NCBI GenBank assembly: GCA_001028025.1
Contig: LDAQ01000020.1
Span: forward strand, 1 to 57,727
DNA from: Faecalicatena fissicatena
Lineage (GTDB): Bacteria; Bacillota; Clostridia; Lachnospirales; Lachnospiraceae
DNA: 57,727 bases
Direction: 5' to 3'
Position numbers and translations under genes: made by a program. This document shows positions 42,703 through 50,200 of this stretch, piece after piece (position 1 is the first letter of the stretch; each line of letters opens with the position of its first letter). A model generated the notes under the pieces. That model searched no databases and was not told where the DNA came from. It was given only the letters and a program-made list of their open reading frames with translations.

Positions 42703-42737
42703 ATAGTTTTTATTGTAAGGTAGTTTTTTATTATAAG
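42687..42737. repeat. Three tandem 17-base repeats across a stop codon
   Basis: The unit tagttttttattataga is repeated at 42687, 42704 and 42721, exactly 17 bases apart with few differences. The first unit codes for the last residues and stop of the kinase; the third ends in the AAGAAAGAAGG ribosome binding site region of the next gene. Likely slippage-prone AT-rich sequence. Confidence 0.75.
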
Positions 42738-42754
42738 AAAGAAGGGCTTTTATT

Positions 42755-43891
42755 ATGAAAATTTACAGAGCAGGGATTATCGGTACCGGCTTTATAGGTG
42801 CTGTACATATCGAAACACTTCGAAGACTGGGAAACGTAGATGTCGTGGCATTAACTGATAAATGCAATGCGAAAGAAACCGCGGAGAAGTTAAATGTTCC
42901 GTTTTTCTTTTCTGACTATAAAAAGATGATCGATACCATGGATCTGGACACAGTCCACATCTGCACCCCGAACAACACACATTACGAAATCGCAATGTAC
43001 GCCATGGATCACGGCATCAACGTCATCTGCGAGAAACCAATGTGCACGACTATCGAAGAAGCAAAAGCGCTCGTGGCAAAGGCCGCCGAAAAAGGGCTGG
43101 TAGGCGGGATCAACTTCCACAATCGTTTCTATCCAATGAACAATCATTTAAAAAACATCATACAGGATGGAGAGCTTGGCAGCATTTTTTCAATAACAGG
43201 CAATTACACACAGGACTGGCTCCTATTTGATACCGATTACAGCTGGAGATTAAGCTCAAAAGAATCCGGGAACACCCGTGCAGTAGCCGACATCGGATCC
43301 CACTGGATGGATCTGGCGGAATACGTGACAGGCCAGAAGATTGTAGCCGTCAATGCCGATTTCTCAACCATCCACGCAAAAAGAAAGAAGCCGAAAAAGA
43401 CTGTACTGGCATTCTCAAAAGAAACCTTTAGCGAGAAGGACTACGAGCCGGTTGATATCGATACCGAAGATAACGCAAATGTGCTTTTCAAATTCAGCAA
43501 TGGCGCAATAGGAAGCGCTTTCTTCTCACAGGTAATCGCCGGAAAATCGGTAGATATCAATCTGCAGATCGGAGGCTACAAAAAATCTGCCGAATGGCAC
43601 AGTATGAGCTGCAATCAGCTCACCATCGGCAACCGCGACAGTTACAACGAAACCATTGAAAAGGGAATCGCAACCGTACATCCCGATACCAGGCCGCTGA
43701 TCGCCTATCCGTTCGGGCATGCCGAAGGTTTTCCGGACGCATTCAAACAAAGCTTCCGCAGTATTTACAGCCACATCGCCGATCCTTCCGGTTCCTATGA
43801 GCATGCCACCTTCGAAGACGGCCTGCATGAAATGATATTATGCCAGAAGATCTTTGAAAGCAATCAAAAACAAGGCTGGGTCGGGATATAG
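42755..43891 (+). CDS. Gfo/Idh/MocA-family oxidoreductase
   Basis: A 378-residue NAD(P)-dependent dehydrogenase. The Rossmann motif is GIIGTGFIGAVH at residues 6-17; then VHICTPNNTHYEIAMYAMDHG, NVICEKPMCTTIEEAK with the catalytic-type Lys, GINFHNRFYPMNN and VADIGSHWMDLAEYVTG. Such enzymes oxidise or reduce sugars, inositols and glycosides at a ring carbon. It is the last gene of the plus-strand operon. With the two xylose-isomerase-like proteins at 30.8-32.8 kb it could take part in keto-sugar chemistry. Confidence 0.9.
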   Translation: MKIYRAGIIGTGFIGAVHIETLRRLGNVDVVALTDKCNAKETAEKLNVPFFFSDYKKMIDTMDLDTVHICTPNNTHYEIAMYAMDHGINVICEKPMCTTIEEAKALVAKAAEKGLVGGINFHNRFYPMNNHLKNIIQDGELGSIFSITGNYTQDWLLFDTDYSWRLSSKESGNTRAVADIGSHWMDLAEYVTGQKIVAVNADFSTIHAKRKKPKKTVLAFSKETFSEKDYEPVDIDTEDNANVLFKFSNGAIGSAFFSQVIAGKSVDINLQIGGYKKSAEWHSMSCNQLTIGNRDSYNETIEKGIATVHPDTRPLIAYPFGHAEGFPDAFKQSFRSIYSHIADPSGSYEHATFEDGLHEMILCQKIFESNQKQGWVGI

Positions 43892-43917
43892 TTACGAGCT
43901 TTCAGTCTCGTTGACGG

Positions 43918-44287
43918 ACGGGGACGCTTAATGACAGGGATGCCAACCTGGGAACGAGTTCCTACCGACCGGATGAACCAGCTTACCGGGAGCCGGGACG
44001 GACTGTGAAAAACACCTGTCCTGTTGGAAATGCTTTTAGCGAGCACTAGCAGCAGTTAGAGGAAATCCGCAAAATCAGCCTGAAAAAAGCTGCTTCCGAA
44101 GCTGCTTTTTAGAACGCCTGAGGCGTTTAATCATCAGATTAAACGGTGAATGCGTTCGGTTCAGGCTGATTTTGCGGATTTCCTCTTACTGCTGCTTGGC
44201 GCAGCGGCCTGCATTTCCAACAGGACAGGTGTTTTTCACAGTCCGTCCCGGTTCCCGGTAAGCGTCCCCCCTCCTAAATCTCGTTCC
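43918..44287. repeat. Giant near-perfect palindrome between convergent genes
   Basis: Left arm 43981-44033 and right arm 44211-44263 are inverted copies matching at 52 of 53 bases. A second pair, 44048-44083 and 44161-44196, matches at 35 of 36. They are separated by equal 14-base unpaired stretches. The loop contains small stems: aaaaagc..gcttttt (about 44085-44110), aacgcc/ggcgtt (44113-44127) and tttaatc/gattaaa (44126-44143). Outer echoes ggggacgctta (43918) against taagcgtcccc (44259), and gggaacgag (43940) against ctcgttccc (44279), widen it. It lies exactly between the Gfo/Idh and RhaD-like genes, and its right side enters the last codons of the latter. It should terminate both transcripts; no transposase is present. 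Confidence 0.85.
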
Positions 44288-45035
44288 CTAAATCCATCTC
44301 TTTTTTTCCAGTTTCCAGAATCAACAGTTTCACCAGAATCTCCGCCGCCTTCTCAAGTGCATGCATAGCACCAAACACTGATGAAAAATCATTCCCGGTC
44401 ATAATAACCCCATGATGCGCCCAGATCACCACATCATGATCCCGGATATATTCCGTGGTTAAGCTGCTGTTTTCTTTCCCCGTCACCTTCCAGGGGATAA
44501 TTGCCACACCTTTTTGTATCACCTTTTCACATTCGGCGCTGATCTTAGTCAGCTCTTCCGAAAACTTTTCATTTTTTAAAGGGAGATAATAAGTTAGCGT
44601 AATCAGATTACTGGGATGGGCATGATAGACCACTCTTGCGTCCCCACCCATGTTCTTCCTTTCTTTATGACATAAAAGATGAATGGGTAAAGACAGAGTA
44701 GGTTCCATCCCGTTTTCAGCGCCCCACACTATACGGTACCGCTTCCCCTCTTTATCCAGTTCGATCATGCAGATCGTTTCCCTTGGAGCATCCATAATGT
44801 CCCTGAAACTAATCCCTTCACACGACACCAGAATGAACTCTTCCGCCAGTTCCGGGACACACACAGCAAGCGCTTCCCACTCCTCCGGCTGCAGTTCTTC
44901 CCTTACATTTTCAACTTCGCCGGCCTTCACCCTGTAAGAAAGATTTCCACCATGTCTTTCATTCCAGTTATGCTCCCACCCATCATTAGCCAAACGAATA
45001 AAGCCATTTACAAAATCCGCATATAGAAAATTCAT
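44274..45035 (-). CDS. rhaD: Rhamnulose-1-phosphate aldolase-like class II aldolase
   Basis: A 253-residue zinc aldolase. The family stretch WNERHGGNLSYRV (about 26-38) is followed by ILVSCEGISFRDI, VVYHAHPSNLITLTYYLP (zinc His pair) and VVIWAHHGVIMTGNDFSSVFGAMHALEKAAEIL. These are close to what I recall of RhaD (274 residues in E. coli), which cleaves L-rhamnulose-1-phosphate to dihydroxyacetone phosphate and lactaldehyde. The ATG at 45035 follows AAGGAGG. It converges with the Gfo/Idh gene and may use the product of the rhamnulokinase-like kinase at 41236. Confidence 0.83.
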   Translation of the reverse strand: MNFLYADFVNGFIRLANDGWEHNWNERHGGNLSYRVKAGEVENVREELQPEEWEALAVCVPELAEEFILVSCEGISFRDIMDAPRETICMIELDKEGKRYRIVWGAENGMEPTLSLPIHLLCHKERKNMGGDARVVYHAHPSNLITLTYYLPLKNEKFSEELTKISAECEKVIQKGVAIIPWKVTGKENSSLTTEYIRDHDVVIWAHHGVIMTGNDFSSVFGAMHALEKAAEILVKLLILETGKKEMDLGNEI

Positions 45036-45228
45036 AAGCGCCTCCTTAGATGATAAAAAATTAGGAATCCTCACTTCCTATCTATAATCTATCATAACTT
45101 TTTTCAAATAAATCCACAACTAAAATTCATTTCCAAGTGATTATTTCTGCGAGATTTCACTGTTGTTCATCCAGTCAGCAGGAAAGTTCTTCTCAGGCAG
45201 TGGATATTTACGAACCGGTGCGCCGGAT

Positions 45229-45305
45229 GGAATTGAGGCATTACGCTTCTCCCAAGGCTCCCTATCCCTCCGTTCGCGCCGCAGCTGCGGCCGCACTCTA
45301 ATTCC
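45229..45305. repeat. GC-rich hairpin block between rhaD-like and DUF1015 genes
   Basis: ggaatt (45229-45234) pairs with aattcc (45300-45305), and inside lies gccgcagctgcggc (45279-45292), a perfect 14-base palindrome. The block is much more GC-rich than the flanks. No coding function is seen. The rest of the 45036-45408 gap is AT-rich and holds the promoter of the aldolase gene (minus) on its left and that of DUF1015 on its right. Confidence 0.45.
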
Positions 45306-45346
45306 CTATAGTAAATTTTTTTTGTTTGTGCTAGAATGAAGAGGGT

Positions 45347-45365
45347 TTTGGCACTCTTTGCCAAA
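45347..45365. promoter_or_regulatory. tttggca/tgccaaa hairpin upstream of DUF1015 gene
   Basis: A seven-base inverted repeat with a five-base spacer in the leader of the DUF1015 gene. An extended -10-like TGCTAGAAT lies just upstream (about 45329-45337). It may be an operator for a repressor. Confidence 0.35.
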
Positions 45366-45408
45366 CCTTAGATACTAAATTTTTGATTAAATATAAAGGA
45401 GAACAATT

Positions 45409-46653
45409 ATGGCAGTCATCCGACCCTTTCAGGGCGTGCGGCCCGCAAAAGAACTGGCTTCGTCTATCGCCGCACTGCCTTACGATGTATATAACCGGGA
45501 AGAAGCCAGAGACGTGGTGGACAAAAACCCGCTTTCTTTTTTGAAAATAGACAGGGCTGAAACGCAGTTTGCCCCGGATATGGATATGTATTCACAGCCT
45601 GTGTATGACAGGGCAAGGGACACTCTGGAGGAGATGATTCAGGATGGCTCCTTTGTCAGGGATGAGGCTCCCTGTTACTATATCTATGCTCTCACCATGA
45701 ATGGACTGACACAGACCGGACTTGTTGGCTGTGCTTCGATTGATGATTATATGGAGAATAGAATTAAGAAACATGAAAACACAAGGGAAGATAAGGAACT
45801 GGACCGGACGCGCCACGTGGACACGCTGAGTGCACAGACCGGGCCGATTTTTCTGGCATATCATGCCCGCCCTGAGATGAACACTATTCTGACGGATGTA
45901 AAGATGACCGCACCGCTCTATGATTTTACAAGCGAAGATTCGGTCAGACATCAGGTATGGAAAATCAGCAGCACTGAAAATATTACACAGATTGCTCATA
46001 TTTTTGAGGAAATTGATAATATCTATATAGCAGACGGACATCACCGGGCAGCTTCCGCTGTGAAGGCCGGGCTGAAGCGCCGCGAAGAACATCCGGACTT
46101 CAGCGGCAATGAGGAATTCAACTATTTTCTTTCCGTCCTGTTCCCGGCAGAAGAGCTGCACATCTATGATTATAACCGGGTTGTTTCAGATCTGAATGGT
46201 TATGCATTTGATGATTTTCTGGATATGCTCAGAAGCGGTTTTGAGATCTCCGATCCGGGCAGCGAGGTCTGTCGTCCTTCCTGCAAGGGCGAAATCGGAC
46301 TTTATGGAAACGGCAGCTGGTACCGCCTGACTGCAAAACCATTCCTCCTGTCGGAAGATCCTGTTAACAGGCTGGACGTATCTATATTGCAAAATGTAGT
46401 ACTGGGTCCGCTGCTGAATATCCGTGATCCCAAGACAGACAAACGGATCAGCTTCGTAGGTGGAATACGCGGGCTGGACGCACTTGCACAGACAGTGGAT
46501 GAGGGCGGCGATGGCGCTGCATTTGCCATGTATCCGACCTCTATGGAGGAACTGCTCGATGTAGCGGATGCAGACAGGCTGATGCCGCCCAAGTCTACCT
46601 GGTTTGAGCCAAAGCTCAGAAGCGGATTGTTTATCCATCAGTTCGAGAGATAG
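45409..46653 (+). CDS. DUF1015-family protein
   Basis: A 414-residue protein of the conserved DUF1015 family. The start AVIRPFQGVRPAKELASSIAALPYDVYNREEARD is the standard opening, followed by NPLSFLKIDRAE, GCASIDDYMENRIKKHENTREDKELDRTRHVD and IADGHHRAASA near the middle. Length fits the family. Function is unknown in any organism to my knowledge. The ribosome binding site AAAGGAG precedes the ATG. The methionine aminopeptidase gene follows after 83 bases. Confidence 0.9.
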   Translation: MAVIRPFQGVRPAKELASSIAALPYDVYNREEARDVVDKNPLSFLKIDRAETQFAPDMDMYSQPVYDRARDTLEEMIQDGSFVRDEAPCYYIYALTMNGLTQTGLVGCASIDDYMENRIKKHENTREDKELDRTRHVDTLSAQTGPIFLAYHARPEMNTILTDVKMTAPLYDFTSEDSVRHQVWKISSTENITQIAHIFEEIDNIYIADGHHRAASAVKAGLKRREEHPDFSGNEEFNYFLSVLFPAEELHIYDYNRVVSDLNGYAFDDFLDMLRSGFEISDPGSEVCRPSCKGEIGLYGNGSWYRLTAKPFLLSEDPVNRLDVSILQNVVLGPLLNIRDPKTDKRISFVGGIRGLDALAQTVDEGGDGAAFAMYPTSMEELLDVADADRLMPPKSTWFEPKLRSGLFIHQFER

Positions 46654-46736
46654 ATTACAGCTGTTCAGGTTCATGTACAGCTGCGATAGATTGCAGATAC
46701 AGTTCCATCACATGAATAAAAAAGGAGATGTAATGA

Positions 46737-47600
46737 ATGGAAAGAAATGACCTTTGCTGGTGCGGCAGTGGAAAGAAATATAAAAAATGCCACATGGCAA
46801 TTGAAGAAAAGTTGAAATTTCATGCGGACAAAGGCGAGATCGTCCCGGACCGTAAGCTGTTAAAAACTCCATTCCAGATTGAAAAGATCAAAGAAAGTGC
46901 TGCCCTGAATACAGCAGTGCTGGATGCGGTCGCAGAGCAGATTCACATCGGGATGAGTACCGAAGAGATTGATAAAATCGTCTATGATGTAACAACAAAG
47001 AACGGCGGTATTCCGGCCCCCCTGCATTATCAGGGTTTTCCGAAAAGCGTGTGTACGTCGCTGAATAATGAGATATGCCACGGAATTCCCGATAAAAATA
47101 TCATTCTTGAAGAGGGTGATATCATCAATGTAGATGTATCTACTATATTAAATGGATACTTTTCTGATGCTTCCCGCATGTTTAAGATGGGTAAAATATC
47201 TGACCGCGCCGAGCGCATTATAAAAGTAACTGAAGAATGCGTCGAGCTTGGCCTGGCAGAAGCCAAACCCTGGGGACATCTGGGCGATATCGCTGATGCA
47301 ATCAACACACACGCTCAGGCAAACGGCTATTCCGTTGTGGAGGAGATCGGCGGTCACGGCATCGGGCTGCAGTTCCACGAGGATCCATTTGTCAGCTATG
47401 TGACTCCTAAGGGAAGCGAGATGCTCCTCGTCCCGGGAATGATGTTTACAATTGAGCCTATGATTAACGAAGGAAGCCCGGATTTCTTCATTGACGAAGA
47501 AAACGACTGGACCGTTTACACCATTGACGACGGGCTTTCTGCACAGATCGAATATATGGTCATGATAACCGAAGATGGAGTCGAAGTATTAACCAAATAA
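46737..47600 (+). CDS. map: Type I methionine aminopeptidase with N-terminal SEC-C motif
   Basis: Removes the initiator Met from new proteins. The 287-residue form has an N-terminal SEC-C zinc motif, CWCGSGKKYKKCH (residues 7-19), then the MetAP fold. Metal ligands sit in INVDVSTILNGYFSDASRMF (two Asp), EIGGHGIGLQFHEDPFV (His), MMFTIEPMINEG (Glu) and DGLSAQIEYMVMIT (Glu). The start is the ATG at 46737 with AAGGAG upstream. SEC-C tags on this enzyme occur in Firmicutes and are thought to help docking to ribosomes or partners. Confidence 0.95.
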   Translation: MERNDLCWCGSGKKYKKCHMAIEEKLKFHADKGEIVPDRKLLKTPFQIEKIKESAALNTAVLDAVAEQIHIGMSTEEIDKIVYDVTTKNGGIPAPLHYQGFPKSVCTSLNNEICHGIPDKNIILEEGDIINVDVSTILNGYFSDASRMFKMGKISDRAERIIKVTEECVELGLAEAKPWGHLGDIADAINTHAQANGYSVVEEIGGHGIGLQFHEDPFVSYVTPKGSEMLLVPGMMFTIEPMINEGSPDFFIDEENDWTVYTIDDGLSAQIEYMVMITEDGVEVLTK

Positions 47601-47617
47601 GAATTTAATATAAAAGT

Positions 47618-47648
47618 CCGCCCAAAGGGGTCAGACCCCTTTGAGCGG
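47618..47648. repeat. aaaggggtcagaccccttt palindrome, copy 4
   Basis: ccgcccaaagggg/cccctttgagcgg with one mismatch and a tcaga loop, between the convergent methionine aminopeptidase and TOPRIM-like genes. It is the fullest member of the repeat family found at 21867, 31770 and 31820 and should act as a bidirectional terminator. Confidence 0.8.
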
Positions 47649-47687
47649 AATGGACATATGGGCGCGGTATATAGGCCCTTTATGGCA

Positions 47688-48410
47688 TTACCCTTCCAAA
47701 GTTACACCAAGCTTTTCAAAAAATACCGCTAAATTACAATAGCGTCTTAAAGAATTTCCATGATTCATAATAAACTTCCAGGTCTCTTCGTAATCGCCCC
47801 CAACATAGAAATCTCCTTCATACAATAACTTCAGAAATTCCTCCGGATGGCCGCTGTAATAGTCTGCAAACTCATAAGCCAGCTCTTCTTTTTCATCACT
47901 CCTTAAATCAGTGCTGATATTATGGAGTACATGTTCCAAATTTCTTGAAAAATAATAGATCTCATAAGGTATTGAGGCTTGAAACGATTTCGTCATGTTT
48001 AATTTTGCCAATTTCATTAAGTGAAATACAACGGCTCTTTTGCTGATATTTCTTCGCACAAGCCGGTTTTTATCCTTTGCTTCAATATAGGTCTCAAAGT
48101 ATTTCGTCTTTTCCGTATCCGACTGCACAATCTGGGAACCGGAAACAAATGCACCGTCCGTGTCAATAATTTGTACCACTTTTAAAATATCTTTTATTTT
48201 AATAAATGGATTCTTATATAAATATGCAGCAACTTTTTCCTGAACGGCCTCTTCAATGTATTTTGCCGTCATATTTTCCCCCGCCGTAATGTCTCCGTGA
48301 ACCACTCCAAAGGTAATTTCCTGTTCCCCAATCAGCCTGGAAAAAACCAATGCCAGCGTATCCTCATCCGATGGACCCTCAACCATAATTAAAATAATTT
48401 TCTTAGTCAT
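47688..48410 (-). CDS. TOPRIM-like protein, partner of the AAA ATPase
   Basis: A 240-residue protein. VEGPSDEDTLALVFSRL (Glu 11 and Asp 15 region) and IIDTDGAFV (Asp 83, Asp 85) give the Glu and Asp-x-Asp motifs of the TOPRIM fold, used by nucleases and topoisomerases. Downstream of these I recognise nothing. Its ATG at 48410 overlaps the stop of the ATPase gene by eight bases, so the two are translated together. This organisation matches OLD/AbiL/PARIS-like ATPase + TOPRIM pairs; which family it belongs to cannot be settled by eye. Confidence 0.72.
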   Translation of the reverse strand: MTKKIILIMVEGPSDEDTLALVFSRLIGEQEITFGVVHGDITAGENMTAKYIEEAVQEKVAAYLYKNPFIKIKDILKVVQIIDTDGAFVSGSQIVQSDTEKTKYFETYIEAKDKNRLVRRNISKRAVVFHLMKLAKLNMTKSFQASIPYEIYYFSRNLEHVLHNISTDLRSDEKEELAYEFADYYSGHPEEFLKLLYEGDFYVGGDYEETWKFIMNHGNSLRRYCNLAVFFEKLGVTLEG

Positions 48411-49791
48411 CCGGTTCAACCTTTCCCGCTCTGCGCATGGCCAGCTCTATCTCATATATATTTGTTTCATGATACAGCCGCTCTTTCTGCCCGCCCAGCT
48501 TAATGCTTCTAAGATAAGAAAGTCTCTTATTCTGCGTATTTTTAATATAAGATGTCTTAATATACCGTTCCTTTGGATTGACAGTTGTATACATCAAAGA
48601 ATCATTTTCCAGCACTTCCAGGGGACGCAGATTATGAGACGTAAAAATCAGCTGACCCTTAGCTTTGTCCTGCATTGCATCAAGCAATTCTCCCAGCAAA
48701 TACTCATACACACCGGAATCCAGCTCATCCACCACCAGACAATAAGATTCCCGGTTATAACATGCCACCAGGCTGCTGCAGATCGAAATAATTTTTTTAA
48801 TTCCTGCAGACTCATACATAAGCGGTATCCGGGCTCCATTGCGTATAGTTATGACCTCAAAACGAATGCCGTCTTTCCCATTTTCCATTAACTTATCGAA
48901 CTTGTTATAGATCTTCAGTTCAATTTCCGGTACCAATGCTTTTAACACAATGTTTATCTGTTCGATTGCAGCAGAAATATATGGAAATATATTTTTATCA
49001 GCTTCATTTACATCTGTCAGATTCAGCATAAAGTCCCCCGGTCCCTGCTTCATCTTTGGCCATTCAATATTGACCGGCAGTGCACGTAAATTAAGCGCCG
49101 ATAAGCCATACTGTGAATTCTCAACTACAGTCAGGCTGCCTGCAGCAAATACCTGCAGAATATGACTCAGCTTATAAATCTTTGCAGCCTCTCCCTCCGC
49201 CCGGGCAAACACATTCTGCGACCTTTTTGAGAACAAAAAAGATGCTGGTTCCGGCCTCCGCTTTTCGTCATTATAATCCTCCGTGAACTGCCGGGCTATT
49301 CCAAGCGAAACCAGATGGTTCATATCTTTCTTAAAATAGTGATAATACTTTAATGGATGGAAAAGCTCTTTCCTGCCCTTTGAATAATCAAACACAGGTG
49401 ACAGCCTCGTGGGTTTATCCGCATCCAACTGTTTCACACTTAAATTTTCATGGCTGATACAAAAACAGTCTTCACCGTTTTTTAACAACTCTATCTCATA
49501 TTCAGTATAAAATACATTTCCATCATCCATAATTTTAAAACAGTACTTAACCCGTGCCGTTTCACTTTCGGATCGTATATAATAATAAAACGCTGCCGGA
49601 ATGCGCCAGCCACTCAACAGGTATTTCAACAGCACCATACTATCCGCCACAACCGTTTTCCCCGATCCATTCTGCCCGTATAAACCGAGAATATTTCCCT
49701 TATCTCTATCAGTAAGTGTAATCTTACCATGTACAACATTTTTAATATCACATATCTCTACAGAAATAAGACGCACAACATTATCCACCAT
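48403..49791 (-). CDS. AAA/ABC-type ATPase of the OLD/AbiL-like group
   Basis: A 462-residue SMC/RecF-like ATPase. The Walker A is GQNGSGKT (residues 39-46), a signature-like ESAGIKK lies at 327-333, Walker B is CLVVDELDSG (351-360) and the His switch is FTSHN (383-387). This order is that of AAA_15/AAA_21 ATPases found with TOPRIM or RloB-like partners in anti-phage systems (OLD, AbiL, PARIS). The insertion region (about 60-320) is not recognisable. It is the first gene of a two-gene operon with a good promoter 29 bases upstream. The start is ATG at 49791 with GGGAGGG upstream. Confidence 0.78.
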   Translation of the reverse strand: MVDNVVRLISVEICDIKNVVHGKITLTDRDKGNILGLYGQNGSGKTVVADSMVLLKYLLSGWRIPAAFYYYIRSESETARVKYCFKIMDDGNVFYTEYEIELLKNGEDCFCISHENLSVKQLDADKPTRLSPVFDYSKGRKELFHPLKYYHYFKKDMNHLVSLGIARQFTEDYNDEKRRPEPASFLFSKRSQNVFARAEGEAAKIYKLSHILQVFAAGSLTVVENSQYGLSALNLRALPVNIEWPKMKQGPGDFMLNLTDVNEADKNIFPYISAAIEQINIVLKALVPEIELKIYNKFDKLMENGKDGIRFEVITIRNGARIPLMYESAGIKKIISICSSLVACYNRESYCLVVDELDSGVYEYLLGELLDAMQDKAKGQLIFTSHNLRPLEVLENDSLMYTTVNPKERYIKTSYIKNTQNKRLSYLRSIKLGGQKERLYHETNIYEIELAMRRAGKVEPDD

Positions 49792-49819
49792 AGTCCCTCC
49801 CGATTCTTAATTTATCCCC

Positions 49820-49848
49820 ATTATATTCTATCATTTCCACATTTTCAA
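49820..49848 (-). promoter_or_regulatory. Promoter of the ATPase/TOPRIM operon
   Basis: On the minus strand TTGAAA (49848-49843), a 17-base spacer and TATAAT (49825-49820), 29 bases before the ATG. The boxes are near consensus, so the operon is probably constitutive. The rest of the gap to 50078 shows no gene. Confidence 0.75.
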
Positions 49849-50078
49849 TTCTTATACAGTATTTGTTAATATTTTTAACGTTTTTACATTAAACTAATGT
49901 CAAGGCGAGTCCGGCGCCTGGCGGTGCAATATCTGCTGGTAAAAATTCCTAAAGGCACGCTTAGTACTACAGCAAAATTTCAATCTTCGTCTGCAAAATG
50001 AACGATAGGCACAATGGTTTTTTCTGATATGATAACATATGATATTTCAGCGTTGCCGCACGGTCTATTCAAAACGCG

Positions 50079-50116
50079 GATATGCCCTGCCGGGAGGGAT
50101 CCCTGCAGGGCATATC
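50079..50116 (-). terminator. Strong hairpin after the second URO-D-like gene
   Basis: gatatgccctgc (50079-50090) pairs perfectly with gcagggcatatc (50105-50116), with an inner agggatccct. On the minus strand it lies about 85 bases after the gene that ends at 50201 and is followed shortly by TTTT. Confidence 0.65.
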
Positions 50117-50200
50117 TTCATCTGTGTAATGATGCCTTTTTGCCATTTCTGTTTTGTATTTTCTGGTCAGTATTATTTGAAAATGTGCCGCTTTTTTATT

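Noticed and set aside
43918..44287. Insertion sequence or attC/integron site
   Set aside because: No transposase or integrase gene is present and the palindrome has no coding frame with sense; no repeated array is seen.
45167..45364. A 65-codon minus-strand small protein
   Set aside because: It covers a GC-rich hairpin block, has no ribosome binding site and no family resemblance.
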